From positions 1,147,501 to 1,172,500 of the forward strand of contig CAJNDS010002501.1 in assembly GCA_905221605.1 (NCBI GenBank): a stretch of 25,000 nt of DNA, written 5' to 3'. This DNA is from Symbiodinium natans. Its lineage: Eukaryota; Sar; Dinophyceae; Suessiales; Symbiodiniaceae. Under the pieces are notes generated by a model. The model saw only the letters and a list, made by a program, of their open reading frames with translations, had not been told where the DNA came from and searched no databases. How positions within the stretch are numbered: position 1 is the first letter of the stretch; each line of letters opens with the position of its first letter. The position numbers and the translations under genes are program-made. Positions 8,905 through 18,067 of this stretch are shown in pieces.

Positions 8905-9230
8905 CGAGGCGCGCGCCTGCCGAGGCTGCCGGGGGCCACAGCTAGGGGGGAAGGCTCAGGTTGTTGGGAGTTTAGGGGTTGGGGCCAGGGTGTTGGGGTT
9001 TGGGGTTGAGGGCTGAGGGTTTGGGGTTTAGGGTTGAGGGTCTTATGAATGGTCTTCAATGCTTCGAGGGTAGGGCCTTGCTGTTCCTGCGATACCGGGG
9101 TAGATGCCACAAGTGCAGAGAGCGGTCGTGTCGGGTTGCACGCTGCATCAGACTTGCTAGCGCGAACCAGTGGCGAAACACCTGCAAGACAAGCATCAAA
9201 ACAGCCGCGCGATCCCCAAACCAGAAAAAA
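8905..9230 (+). CDS. Possible further exons of the Cys-rich gene
   Basis: Two islands look coding. Around 8910-8943 one frame gives DDEARACRGCRGPQ after CATCTACAG. Around 9049-9230 one frame gives VGPCCSCDTG, then SGRVGLHAASDLLARTSGET. Both keep closely spaced cysteines like the exons at 6983-8684. Splice sites could not be fixed, and other frames are also open here (GRCHKCRERSCRVARC in a second one). Confidence 0.3.
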
Positions 9231-9465
9231 ATCGTTTTTTTTGCTTCAGTTTTTGTCTTCGGGGCCCCACAGGGTTTAGGGCACAGGAAGAGTGGAGAAA
9301 AACGCGAATGAGCACCTTGAGGCCAGCGTCGGCGTTGGTGGCGTCCTCTACGGGACGCCCTTCCTTTCTCGAGGACCCTGCGTCTCTGAATGTTGCAGTC
9401 TGTGGGACGACGTGCCGAGGGATTTTGAGGGGTTGCGGCGTTGCAGTCTTGTCTGAGTTGCTGGT

Positions 9466-11560
9466 GACTGCAGAGCACAGGGGCGCAGCTTCCTAGCGAC
9501 CTAGCGATTTGGAGACCTTGACCTTCAGCATGTGCTTTCACGAGAGCTTGGAAGGGTGCTTCGCAGCGGCTTGCAGACTTTGACCTTTCGCGAGCCTGGG
9601 CCTCTGTCTTGCAGTTTGCGGGATTTGCTGGTGTCGATATTTCGTGAGTTCCGTTATGTGATTGCAGAGCACAGGGACGCAGTCGACAGCTTCCTAGCTT
9701 CCGAGCGACCTAGCGACCTAGCGACCGAGGCCTATCGATCTAGAGACCTAGAGACCTAGCTAGAGACCTCGATCTTCGGCATGTGCTTCATGCGAGCTTG
9801 GAAGGGGTGGAGCTTCCCAGCGCCCTACAGACCTTGACCTCTGGCAAGCCTGGGCCTCTGCATGGATTTTGGGGGCTTTCGGGTTCAATTGTTGTTTGAC
9901 TTGCTGGTGTGGATATTGTTGGCATTCAGTTTTCTGATTGCAGAGCAAGCGACTTAGCGACCTAGAGACCTTGACCTTCTGCACGTGTTTGCTTGCAAGG
10001 GGTGCAGCTTCCCAGCGGCCTGCAGACTTGCAGGGCTTGGGACGACGTCCCTATGGATTTTTGGCTGGGGTAGATGCGTTTTTTTTTTTTTGGTTTTTTC
10101 TCAGTTGCTTGTGCAAGTATGTTTTGCTTACAGTATTGTGACTGCAGAGCACAGGGGCGCAGCTTCCCAGCATGCTAGCGTACTGACCCTGACCTTCGGC
10201 GTGCGCTGTCATGAGAGCTTGGAAGGGGTGGAACTTCCCAGCGGCCTGCAGACCTCGAGCTTCGGCAAGCCCGGGCCTCTGTCTTGCAGGGTTTGGGACG
10301 ATGTCCCCATGGATTTTTGGTTTGGGTAGATGTGGTTTTTCAGTTGCTTGTGCAAATATGTTTGGCTTCTGGGGTGGGGGGTGGGGGGGGGGGGGCGGGA
10401 CGGACCAAGAATGGGGCGCAGTCGCGTCCTGTAAAAATGAATGACGGCTAGCGGAGCCTGTGAGGAGCTGCGCAGACACGAAAAAAAAAGCTTGGCGCGA
10501 GGGCTGTGAGGGGGCTTCTGGATTGGACACGAAAAAGAGGCGAGCTTGGGAGGGGTGAGGGCTGTGAGGGGGCTAGCGGAACCCGTCAGGAGCTGCATAG
10601 ACAGAGGCATGCTTGGGGCTGTGCGGGGGCTTTGGGGTTCCTGACACCGCTCCGGGGTGGTCACCGATACTGCCACGGAGGTGCGTGACTCAGGGGGCCG
10701 CGGTCCCCGATCGGGGCGAGACGGTGTCTGAGTCCGGTGGCTGACGGGTGCCCGGGACGACGTCCCTATGGATTTCCGGCCTGGGTATATGTGGTTTTTC
10801 AGTTGCTTGTGTAAATATGTTTTGCTTTCAGTTTTGTGATTGCAGAGCACAGGGGCGCAGCTTCCCAGCAACCTAGCGCACAGACCTGGACCTTCGTCAT
10901 GCGCCGTCATCAGAGCTTGGAAGGGGTGGAACTTCCCAGCGGCCTGCAGACCTTGACCTTCTGCAAGCCTGGGCCTCTGTCTTGCAGGGTTTGGGACGAT
11001 GTCCCTATGGTTTTTTGGTCTGGGTAGATGTGGTTTTCATTTGCTTGTGTAAATATGTTTTGCTTGCAGTTTAGTGATTGCAGAGCACAGGGGCGCAGCT
11101 TCCCAGCAACCTAGCGCACAGACCTGGACCTTCGTCATGCGCCGTCATCAGAGCTTGGAAGGGGTGGAACTTCCCAGCGGCCTGCAGACCTTGACCTTCT
11201 GCAAGCCTGGGCCTCTGTCTTGCAGGGTTTGGGACGATGTCCCTATGGTGTTTTGGTCTGGGTAGATGTGGTTTTCATTTGCTTGTGTAAATATGTTTTG
11301 CTTGCAGTTTAGTGATTGCAGAGCACAGGGGCGCAGCTTCCCAGCAACCTAGCGCACAGACCTGGACCTTCGTCATGCGCCGTCATCAGAGCTTGGAAGG
11401 GGTGGAACTTCCCAGCGGCCTGCAGACCTTGACCTTCGGCAAGCCTGGGCCTCTGTCTTGCAGGGTTTGGGACGACGTCCCCAGGGAATTGTGGGGGTTT
11501 ATGGGGTTGAGGTGGGTTTTTGGCGATTGCAGAGCACAGAGGAGCAGCTTCCCACCGACC
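9466..11560 (+). repeat. Field of an approximately 238-bp tandem module (eight copies, three near-identical)
   Basis: The anchor GCAGAGCACAGG, or a close variant, occurs at about 9470, 9664, 9940, 10144, 10842, 11080, 11318 and 11529. Copies at 10842, 11080 and 11318 are spaced exactly 238 bp and almost identical; the others vary (194-276 bp). Each unit has two related halves built on ACTTCCCAGC, CAGACCTTGACCTTC and GGGCCTCTGTCTTGCAG, then GGGACGATGTCCC (a palindromic core) and a T-rich end, TTTTGCTTGCAG. Identical 63-codon frames start at 10836, 11074 and 11312 (IAEHRGAASQQPSAQTW...). They are explained by the repeat and need not be genes. No homology known to me. Confidence 0.85.
10372..10755. 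repeat. Unrelated insert within the module field, with its own direct repeat
   Basis: The spacing between the fourth and fifth module copies is 698 bp instead of about 238. The extra DNA starts with a G-rich tract (10373-10395) and carries a 33-bp imperfect direct repeat (GCTAGCGGAGCCTGTGAGGA at 10447 and GCTAGCGGAACCCGTCAGGA at 10572, 125 bp apart) plus GAGGGCTGTGAGGGGGCT twice. A 233-codon minus-strand frame (10209-10910) crosses it and is repeat-derived. Confidence 0.65.
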
Positions 11561-11607
11561 TGACCTACCTGGACCTACCCGAAATCCCTAAACGACCAAA
11601 ACTGCAC

Positions 11608-11912
11608 ATTTCACAGCACTCAAATCCTTGGCAAGCCCAAAACTCAGCTGATCTTTTTTACAGAAAACAGACCCAACAACGATCTCTGCCCAAAATGTAC
11701 GCAACATCCCATGCAAAAAACAACCCAAAATCCCAGAATGACGCAACATGCAGATATCAAAGCACGCAAACCTTGGAAACCCAAAACTCATCTGAAAAAA
11801 ACATTTTGAAAATAGACCTGAAAACAACTTCTTCCCAAAATGTACGCAACATCCCATGCAAAAACAACCCAAAATCCTAAAATGACGCAACATGCAGATA
11901 TCAAAGCACGTA
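11608..11912. repeat. AT-rich 145-bp tandem duplication
   Basis: Two imperfect copies, 145 bp apart; CCCAAAATGTACGCAACATC begins about 11689 and 11834. Both contain CATGCAAAAA and GACGCAACATGCAGATATC. The composition is much more A-rich than the module field before it, and it ends in TTTAGGG remnants at 11916-11927. Confidence 0.85.
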
Positions 11913-12029
11913 TAGGGTTTAGGGTAGTGTTTTCAGGGTTTCTGCAGAGGGGCTTGGCGATCTGGAGAACTTTCTCATGTGTTGCTAGGCACATGGCCGA
12001 TGTCCCTGGTGCCCATGGGCGCTTTCCAG

Positions 12030-15000
12030 AATGGGTTGGGGTGGAACGGTTGACGACGAGGCACACTCCGTGAACATGTTACAGGGACTTGCATGGCCCA
12101 CCGTGTGGTGTATGCCCGGACGCAGATTTCATCGGAGGGCGAAAAAAACAAAGAAAACCTAACAGCGATAAAAAAGATTGGGGAGGGGCGGGGGAAGGGG
12201 GGGGGGGTTCTCAAGCCGTCACTGTCCGACATCCGAGCACCCGGCAAGTAGATCAGTCTCCTCCGCTCCGCCCTTTCGTGTCTCATGGCTGAGCGTCTGA
12301 CTTCATGAGCACCTTTGACGCAGGATTTCTTAGTCGCCTTTATCATGACATCTTTTCGGAAGGCTGAGGGCAAAAACGATCTGGGGTGGCACATCATCAC
12401 TACATGACTTTCTTCGTGGTTTTGTTCTGGTTTTCTTCAGACCTGAAACAGTCGACATGTTGCTATGACCCTGCAGAGCGGGACGGTGCATCGTTGGCAA
12501 GAGACTAGCAGCAGAGACAAAGGGAAAGTCAACGTGCACATCAAAGGCTCCATGGCTCACGTGCTATTCTTGGCAGGTTTAGGGTAGAGGGTTTAGGGTT
12601 CAGTGTCTAGGATTTAGGGTTGAGGGTTCGCACGAACACGGGCGGCAGAGTTGCGCTGCGGCCATGTGGCTCAAGCCCGGCGTGGAGTGCAGTGCCTGCT
12701 TTCACGGGCTTGGCAGCCCAGTGCTTCCCTCACAACATGACCAACCCCAACAAGGGGTGCCCGTGACAAATTCCAGCTACTGGGGCTACCACTTTATCCC
12801 TCAAAGATTATATATATATATATATATGTATGTATGCCCATATATATATACACACACATATATATATATAGGCATCCTTAATTCCCTCTAGGTAGATGTA
12901 TATATATAGAGAGAGAGAGAGATAGAGAGATATATATATATATATATGGAAGGTACCCTACATCGTCATTGGGACTACCAAGGTGGAGGGATTGCCTCAT
13001 TGGGTTTGCGATGCAGGACTTTCAAGGCTGGAGCATGGATATCCATTCGCAGACAGAAATGTCGCAGTGGTTGCTGCTGACCCTGTAGGCCCTGACACAG
13101 CTGAATCCTCGGGTGGAGGGTTTAGGGTTTAGGGTTTAGGATTGTTGGGGGGGTTGTTCTAAATTGCGACCCCTCTTTATGGTCCTCTTTTTTTCCCGGA
13201 TATTCCCAGTCCCCAAATGGCCCACAATTTAGAATAATCCCCATATAAAACCCTAAACCCTAAAGCCTGAGCCCTGAACCCTAAAGCCCAAACCGGAAGG
13301 TCAAAAACCCTGTACCGAACCCTATCAATAAACCCCCCCAAGCTGGAAAAAAGCTCGAGCCAGCCTCTGCAGCCCAGGAAGCAGGGGAAGAAGTGCGGCC
13401 CCCCTCCTGCTGACTTGCTGAGCTTAGCGGCTGAGAACTTGCAGGATTTGGGGTTCAGGGTTCAAATTTTAAGGGCCTCTAGCCCGAGGTCGTTAAATTC
13501 ACTTCCTGGCCTAGCAATTATTCTGTCCCCTTGAGAGGTGTGGAGTGGAGTCCGTGCATCTTCACGGTGCAAGTGCGTCGTAAGGCCCGAAGGCCTACAC
13601 CTCAAATCCGAGGGTTTTGGCGCTGAGCACCCGCGTTTTGGATGGCAGAGTGGAGCCCTGCGCGAGGCAAAACAGGTTTTACAGGGGTCCGGGTGTCAAC
13701 CCACTTGCCACGTTTGGGGGTTTAGGGAGTGTAGGGTTTAGGGTGCAGGGTTTAGGACCATGCCGACAGAGCAGCTCCCTTCGCCCGTTGGTGAATTCGC
13801 GCTTCTGGTCCCTTAAAGACCCATCTTGTCCCAGGCAGGAGCTGGTAGGCACGAGTCAAGCCCAAACCCTAAACCCTGAAGCGTAAATGCCAAATCGCTG
13901 AAACCCTCAGCCCCCAAACCCTAAGCCCTGAGACCTGAAACCCTGGGGCCTCAACCCTAAATCCTCAGCCTTGCCCCCTTCACCCCGAAACCGAATCCAA
14001 ACCCAAATGCCAAGACACCAAACCCCCGACCAAGGAACCCTAAACACTGACCCGGAGCCGAAAGCCCTGCAACCCTAAACCTAAACCCCAAGCCCTAAGC
14101 CCGAAACCCTCAACCCTCAACCCTAAACCCAAAAACTACAAACCCGAAACCCTCAGCCCTAAACCCTTGACCTTAAACCCCAAACCGTAAACCCTGAACC
14201 CTAAACCTCAAACCCTAAACCCGAAACCCTGAACCCTGAACCCTGACCCGGAACCCTGAGGCCTAAACCCTAAGCCCCAAACCATGAACCCTGGACCTTA
14301 AACCTAACCTAAAGCCTAAACCCGAAACCCTAAACCCTAAACCCTAGCACTGAACCCTAGGCCCTAAATGCTGAACCTCAAACCCCAAACCCTAAACCTT
14401 AAACCCTTAACCCTAAACCTCAAACCGCAAACCCTGAACCGTACACCCTAAACCCGAAACCCTAAACCTCAAACCCCAAACCCTAAACCCTACACCCCCC
14501 TAAACCTCAAACCCTAAACCCTAAACCCGAAACCCTAGACCCGAAACCCGAAACCCTGAACCCGAAACCCTGAACCCCAAACCTCAAACCGTAAACCCGA
14601 AACCCTAAACCCTGAACCCTGAACCCTAAACCCTAAACCCTGAACCCTAAACCCTAAATCCTAAACCCTAAACCCTAAACCCTAAACCCTAAACTAAACC
14701 TCAAACCCCAAAACCTGAACTGTAAACCCTAAAGCCTAGACCTCAAACCCCAAACCCTAAACCCTAAACCCGAAACCCGAGACCCGAAACCCTAAACCCT
14801 AAACCCTAAAAAACAGAAACCATAAACCCTGAACCCTAGACCTTAAATCCCAAGCGTAAACCCTGTAAATATAAAATTGAAACCCCACATCCCAGACCCT
14901 AAACCCTAAACCCTAAACCTCAAACCCCAAAACCTAAACCCGAAACCCGAGACCCTAAACCCAAAACCCTAAACCCTAAAGCCTAAACCCTAAACCTTAA

Positions 15001-17077
15001 ACCCTAAAGCCTGAACACTAACCCTAAACCCTAAACCCTAAACCTCGAACCCCAGACCCTAAACCCTAAACCTCTCCCCAAACCTGACCCAAAACCTAAA
15101 CCCGAAACCCGAGACCCCAAACCCAAAACCCTAAACCCGAAACCCAAACCCCCTAAACGAACCCACCCTAAACCCTAACCCTTAAAACCTTCAAACCCAA
15201 ACCCTAAAACCCCTCGAAACCCTAAACCTCTAAACCCTAAACCCTAAACCCTAAACCCTAAACCTAAACCCTAAACCCTAAACCCTAAACCCTAAACCCT
15301 AAACCTAAACCCTAAACCCTAAACCCTAAACCCTAAACCCTAAACCCTAAACCCTAAACCCTAAAACCCCTAAACCCTAAACCCTAAACCCTAACCCTAA
15401 ACCCTAAACCCAAACCCACCCTAAACCTCAAAACTAAACCCTAAGCCTAACCTCAAGCCCTAACCCTGACCTAACCCCTAAACCCTAAACCTTTCCCCAA
15501 ACCTAACCAACACCAACCCCAAACCCTAAACCCTAAACCCGAAACCCTAAACCCTAAACCCTGAACCCTAAAGCCTAAACCCTAAAATCTGAACCCAAAC
15601 CCTAAACCTCAAACCCCAAAACCTGAACTGTAAACCCTAAGCCTGAACCTCAAAGCCCAAACCCTAACCCTAAACCCTAAACCCTAAACCTCTCCCCAAA
15701 CCTAACCCAAAACCTAAACCCGAAACCCTAAACCCTAAACCATAAACCCTAAACCCGAAACCCTAAACCCTAAACCCTAAACCCTAAACCCTAAACCCTA
15801 AACCCTAAACCCTAAACCCTAAACCCTAAACCCAAACCCTAAACCTCAAACCCCAAGACCTGAACTGTAAACCCTAAAGCCTAAACCTCAAACCCCAAAC
15901 CCTAAACCCTAAACCCGAAACCCCAACTAAACCCTAAGCCTTGAACCTCTCCGCAAACCTGACCCCTCAACGCAAGAAGGCAAAAAAAGACGCAGATGAC
16001 CCAAAAAAAAAGACGCAGACAACCCAGGATGGAAGCAAAAGTGCGAGGCGCTGCAGGAAACCAAGACCAAAAAGACGCAGGTAACCACAAAAAAAAAGAC
16101 GCAGACAACCAAAAAAAAAAGACGCAGATAACCCAAAAAAAAAAGACGCGGATAACTTCTTCACCCCCTGAACCCTAAGCAAGGAGCACCCTAAGCCCTA
16201 AAGTACTTAAGGAGCAACTGCTTCGGCTTGAGCACGGATGAGTGCAGCGACCTCCACTTCCATGGCATCTCCTCGAATACGGCCTGCTGCAAGCCAGGGT
16301 CTCAGAAGTCAAGCTCCTAGAAGGAAAGGGTTTCAATAGGGCTTTTGTAAGGTTTCCAGGGTTTGAGGTTTCTAGGGTTTAGGATTTAGGGTTTAATAGG
16401 GTTTATAGGGTTTGCGGTTTTTTGGGGGATTTGTAGGATGTGTAAAGGGTTTGTAGGTTCTATAGGGTTTGTAGTGTTTACGTAGGGTTTATGGGGTTTA
16501 TAGGGTGTACGGATCAGGGTAGGTATGGATTAGAAGGGTACATAAGGGGTAATAAAGGGGAAGAATAAGATCCAGGGGCCCTTCCAGGGGTCCCTCCTTA
16601 AACCCCTTAAGCTAAGGTACCCTTCTTGCCTTCTTTCTTTCCCGAAAGAAGGGTCACTGGTGGAAGATGCTAGCTTGGCTACCTGCCTAGGTTTTGGTCA
16701 GAAACCGGCCACAGGCACAAAACCCTGCAACCCTACAAAACAGCATGAGCAGCCCTGAACCCCCCAAATCAAATCCCTTACACACTCCAACCCTAAACCC
16801 TAAACCCTGAACCCTAAACCCTAAACCCTAAACCCCAAGTCCGGAAACCCAAGCCCCAAGAGCTCAAAGGTGTGGCGGAGGCCTGAGGGAGGCTACGTCA
16901 TTTGCATACTATGCCGAGCCCATGGTGTTCCTGGGCTGTCAGCGGGTGCCTTTAAAGGCTGGGGGGCGTTGGGGTTCAGGGTTTCTGTTAGTGCTACGAG
17001 GCTGAGAGTTGCAGAAATACACGTCTTGGACCATCAACCCCATCCGGTGGCTTTTCCTGAATCACAGGCCCCCTGAG
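12030..17077 (+). CDS. Large multi-exon gene of unknown function with a Cys-rich C-terminal part
   Basis: Phase-consistent exons are 12030-12124, 12216-12247, 12324-12405, 12441-12485, 12523-12576, 12625-12691, then unresolved coding to about 12807, then 12953-13112, 13343-13411, 13538-13572, 13613-13711, 13756-13790, 16212-16298, 16870-16945 and 17015-17077. Tags: TVDDEAHSVNMLQGLAW; DFLVAFIMTSFRKAEGKNDL; KVNVHIKGSMAHVLFLA; YIVIGTTKVEGLPHWVCDAG; AEHPRFGWQSGALREAKQVL; SNCFGLSTDECSDLHFHG; GGLREATSFAYYAEPMVFLG; SWTINPIRWLFLNH. Nearly all acceptors are AG|G; donors are GT, or GA at 12125, 12406 and 13412. Introns are 35-571 nt, apart from 13791-16211. The stretch 12625-12953 has frame conflicts, including a TA-rich intron. 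I do not recognise the family. Upstream exons may lie before 12030 (open frame from 11951). Confidence 0.55.
12577..12624 (+). repeat. 48-nt intron made of TTTAGGG-type repeats
   Basis: From the donor G|GTTTAGGG to the acceptor GGTTGAG|G, the inferred intron is almost only degenerate TTTAGGG. Flanking exons are open and in phase 1 on both sides. Confidence 0.6.
12807..12952. repeat. TA/GA microsatellite, probably an intron
   Basis: Runs of TA, a CACACA stretch, then (GA)n and again TA lie between the coding stretch ending CTCAAA (12807) and the well-supported exon starting GTACCC (12953). If intronic, the donor would be GATTAT, but the reading frames do not agree across it. Confidence 0.8.
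13113..13342 (+). repeat. Intron with terminal inverted telomere-like repeats
   Basis: The inferred GT-AG intron starts GTGGAGGGTTTAGGG and ends with CCCTAAA-type sequence. The inverted relation extends inward: GGGGGTTGTTCTAAATTG (13150-13167) pairs with CAATTTAGAATAATCCCC (13225-13242) with two mismatches. A hairpin of more than 40 bp is possible. It resembles a small inverted-repeat element or introner-like insertion. Confidence 0.6.
13712..13755 (+). repeat. 44-nt intron made of TTTAGGG-type repeats
   Basis: It begins GTTTGGGGGTTTAGGG and ends GGGTTTAG|G. Flanking exons 13613-13711 and 13756-13790 join in phase 0. Confidence 0.55.
13860..15960 (-). repeat. 2.1-kb degenerate CCCTAAA array (intron 13791-16211)
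   Basis: Mostly CCCTAAA with CCCGAAA, CCCTGAA, CCTCAAA and CCCCAAA variants, with perfect stretches (15230-15360, 15765-15830). Larger blocks are duplicated: AAACCTCAAACCCCAAAACC plus TGAACTGTAAACCC occurs at about 14696, 15604 and 15841, and a CCTCTCCCCAAACCT block at about 15069 and 15689. It has the C-rich orientation on the + strand. It lies within a single inferred intron whose flanking exons (13756-13790 and 16212-16298) fit in phase 2. Confidence 0.9.
15968..16157 (-). repeat. Inverted relative of the T-run minisatellite
   Basis: Units AAAAAAAGACGCAGATAACC occur twice, then a spacer of about 50 bp (16028-16070), then four more. Read on the minus strand they match the array at 8018-8200 (TTATCTGCGTC plus T-run), including the interrupting spacer. 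Both lie in inferred introns. Confidence 0.85.
16299..16869 (+). repeat. 571-nt intron, G-rich TTTAGGG-like then C-rich CCCTAAA-like
   Basis: The first half carries decayed GGGTTTAGGG and GGGTTTATAGGG words; the last 80 nt are CCCTAAA repeats. The centre has an inverted pair, GAAGGGTACATAAGGGG (about 16535) against CCCCTTAAGCTAAGGTACCCTTC (about 16604, two interruptions). Flanking exons agree in phase 2. Confidence 0.6.
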
Positions 17078-17116
17078 GTCCCTACCCGCTGGGTAGGTTA
17101 AGTCGTATCTTCTTGT

Positions 17117-17419
17117 GTGAAGTCGTATCTCGGGCGCGTGCACACTGGGGATTCGCAAATTCCAAGATTGGTCAGAACCCACTTGCACCACCGAGCAGAA
17201 ATCTCATTCACGACAACACCACGCATCTTTAGGGGCAAAGTTCCTGGCGTGCAAAGACGCCCCCTTCAACCCATGGACGCGCGGCCCTCGCAACGGCTCG
17301 CGCGGGACTCGCGCAGAAGCACATGCGGTCACTACCCACATATAGACCTTGCACACAACAAGCGCTTCTCTTTCGAGCGTGTAGTGCCAACTGCATACTT
17401 TGCTTGGAGATGTGACTAG
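17117..17419 (+). CDS. Coding-like stretch, frame unresolved
   Basis: A 100-codon frame is open here (ending HYPHIDLAHNKRFSFERVV, then TAG), but other frames also look coding: IGQNPLAPPSRNLIHDNTTH from 17167, and ALATARAGLAQKHM ending in ACSANCILCLEM. It probably contains one or two exons that continue the gene ending at 17077. Which frame is used cannot be decided by eye. Confidence 0.35.
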   Translation: MKSYLGRVHTGDSQIPRLVRTHLHHRAEISFTTTPRIFRGKVPGVQRRPLQPMDARPSQRLARDSRRSTCGHYPHIDLAHNKRFSFERVVPTAYFAWRCD

Positions 17420-17596
17420 TAAAGCCTGGAGCCACCTGAACCCCCAAAGGTCTAGAAGCCCCAACACCCCTAAAGCCTTGAGGCTCCCAAGACCTAAACC
17501 CCTAAACCTCTACAGCCCGAAACCCCTAGGCCAAAACCCTAAAGCCGTAAACCCCTAAGGCTTCAAACCCTAAACCCCTCAACCCTCACAGCCCAG

Positions 17597-17690
17597 GATC
17601 GGTGACAGCTCCGTGCGCGGGTTTCCTCTTCCTCGCACAGCGGAGCGTTACTCCGTGAACAGCGACTGCCCGCGGCTGGGCTTAGGGTTT
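17597..17690 (+). CDS. Exon between C-rich and G-rich telomere-like repeats
   Basis: After CACAGCCCAG|G the frame reads IGDSSVRGFPLPRTAERYSV then NSDCPRLG. It reaches GTAGGGTT, a donor that opens a TTTAGGG-like intron. The phase in is 2 and out is 0, which fits the exon at 17866. It probably belongs to the 12030-17077 gene. Confidence 0.45.
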
Positions 17691-17865
17691 GTAGGGTTCG
17701 GGGTTTTTTGGGGTTTAGGGTTGGTGTTCTGAGGGCGTCCAGGCCACTTTGGGACATGTGACGTTGAGTCCTTGGTAAGGGGCAGAAAAATCTTCGGAAG
17801 GTCGTTGTAGGCGGTTGGGGTTGCCAGTTTTTGGGGCTTGTGTCTCTGTAAGGTTTAGCATTGAG

Positions 17866-17943
17866 GGTTCAACAGCAGCTTGTCAAGTGACGAAGACATA
17901 CACACCCGCCCATAGGCTCCCACGACATTCCAAAACTGCTTAA
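17866..17943 (+). CDS. Possible terminal exon
   Basis: After GCATTGAG|G the frame reads GSTAACQVTKTYTPAHRLPR then HSKTA and stops at TAA 17941-17943. The acceptor follows a TTTAGGG-like intron and is in phase 0 with the preceding exon. If correct, this is the 3' end of the large gene. Confidence 0.4.
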   Translation, partial: GSTAACQVTKTYTPAHRLPRHSKTA

Positions 17944-18067
17944 CTTCACATCTCAAGCCACCCTTCCTTTCAAACCATACAAACCATAGAACCCAAGGCA
18001 CAATAGGCCCTAAACCCTGAAGCCCAAGCCCCTAACCCCAAACCCAAGGCCCAGTAGGCAGTCCCAT

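Noticed and set aside
9300-9420. Minus-strand peptide TFRDAGSSRKEGRPVEDATN as an exon.
   Set aside because: It is protein-like but isolated, on the opposite strand to all supported exons, and without partner exons.
10209-10910. 233-codon minus-strand open frame, the longest in the window.
   Set aside because: It is made of the tandem module and its insert, contains duplicated peptides (YLHKQLKNHIYP twice) and has no independent coding support.
10836-11563. Three identical 63-codon frames as a small gene family.
   Set aside because: Identity extends equally over non-coding parts of the 238-bp unit, so they reflect repeat amplification.
11975-12400. 141-codon minus-strand frame.
   Set aside because: It overlaps several plus-strand exons whose phases agree with one another.
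12657-12675. GCGGCCATGTGGCTCAAG resembles the dinoflagellate spliced-leader sequence (relic leader of a retroposed gene).
   Set aside because: It needs a deletion and several mismatches, and lies inside an exon that stays open through it in the chosen frame, so chance is more likely.
13860-15960. The large CCCTAAA array as the true chromosome end.
   Set aside because: It is degenerate, internal, followed by coding exons, and flanked by exons that fit in phase.
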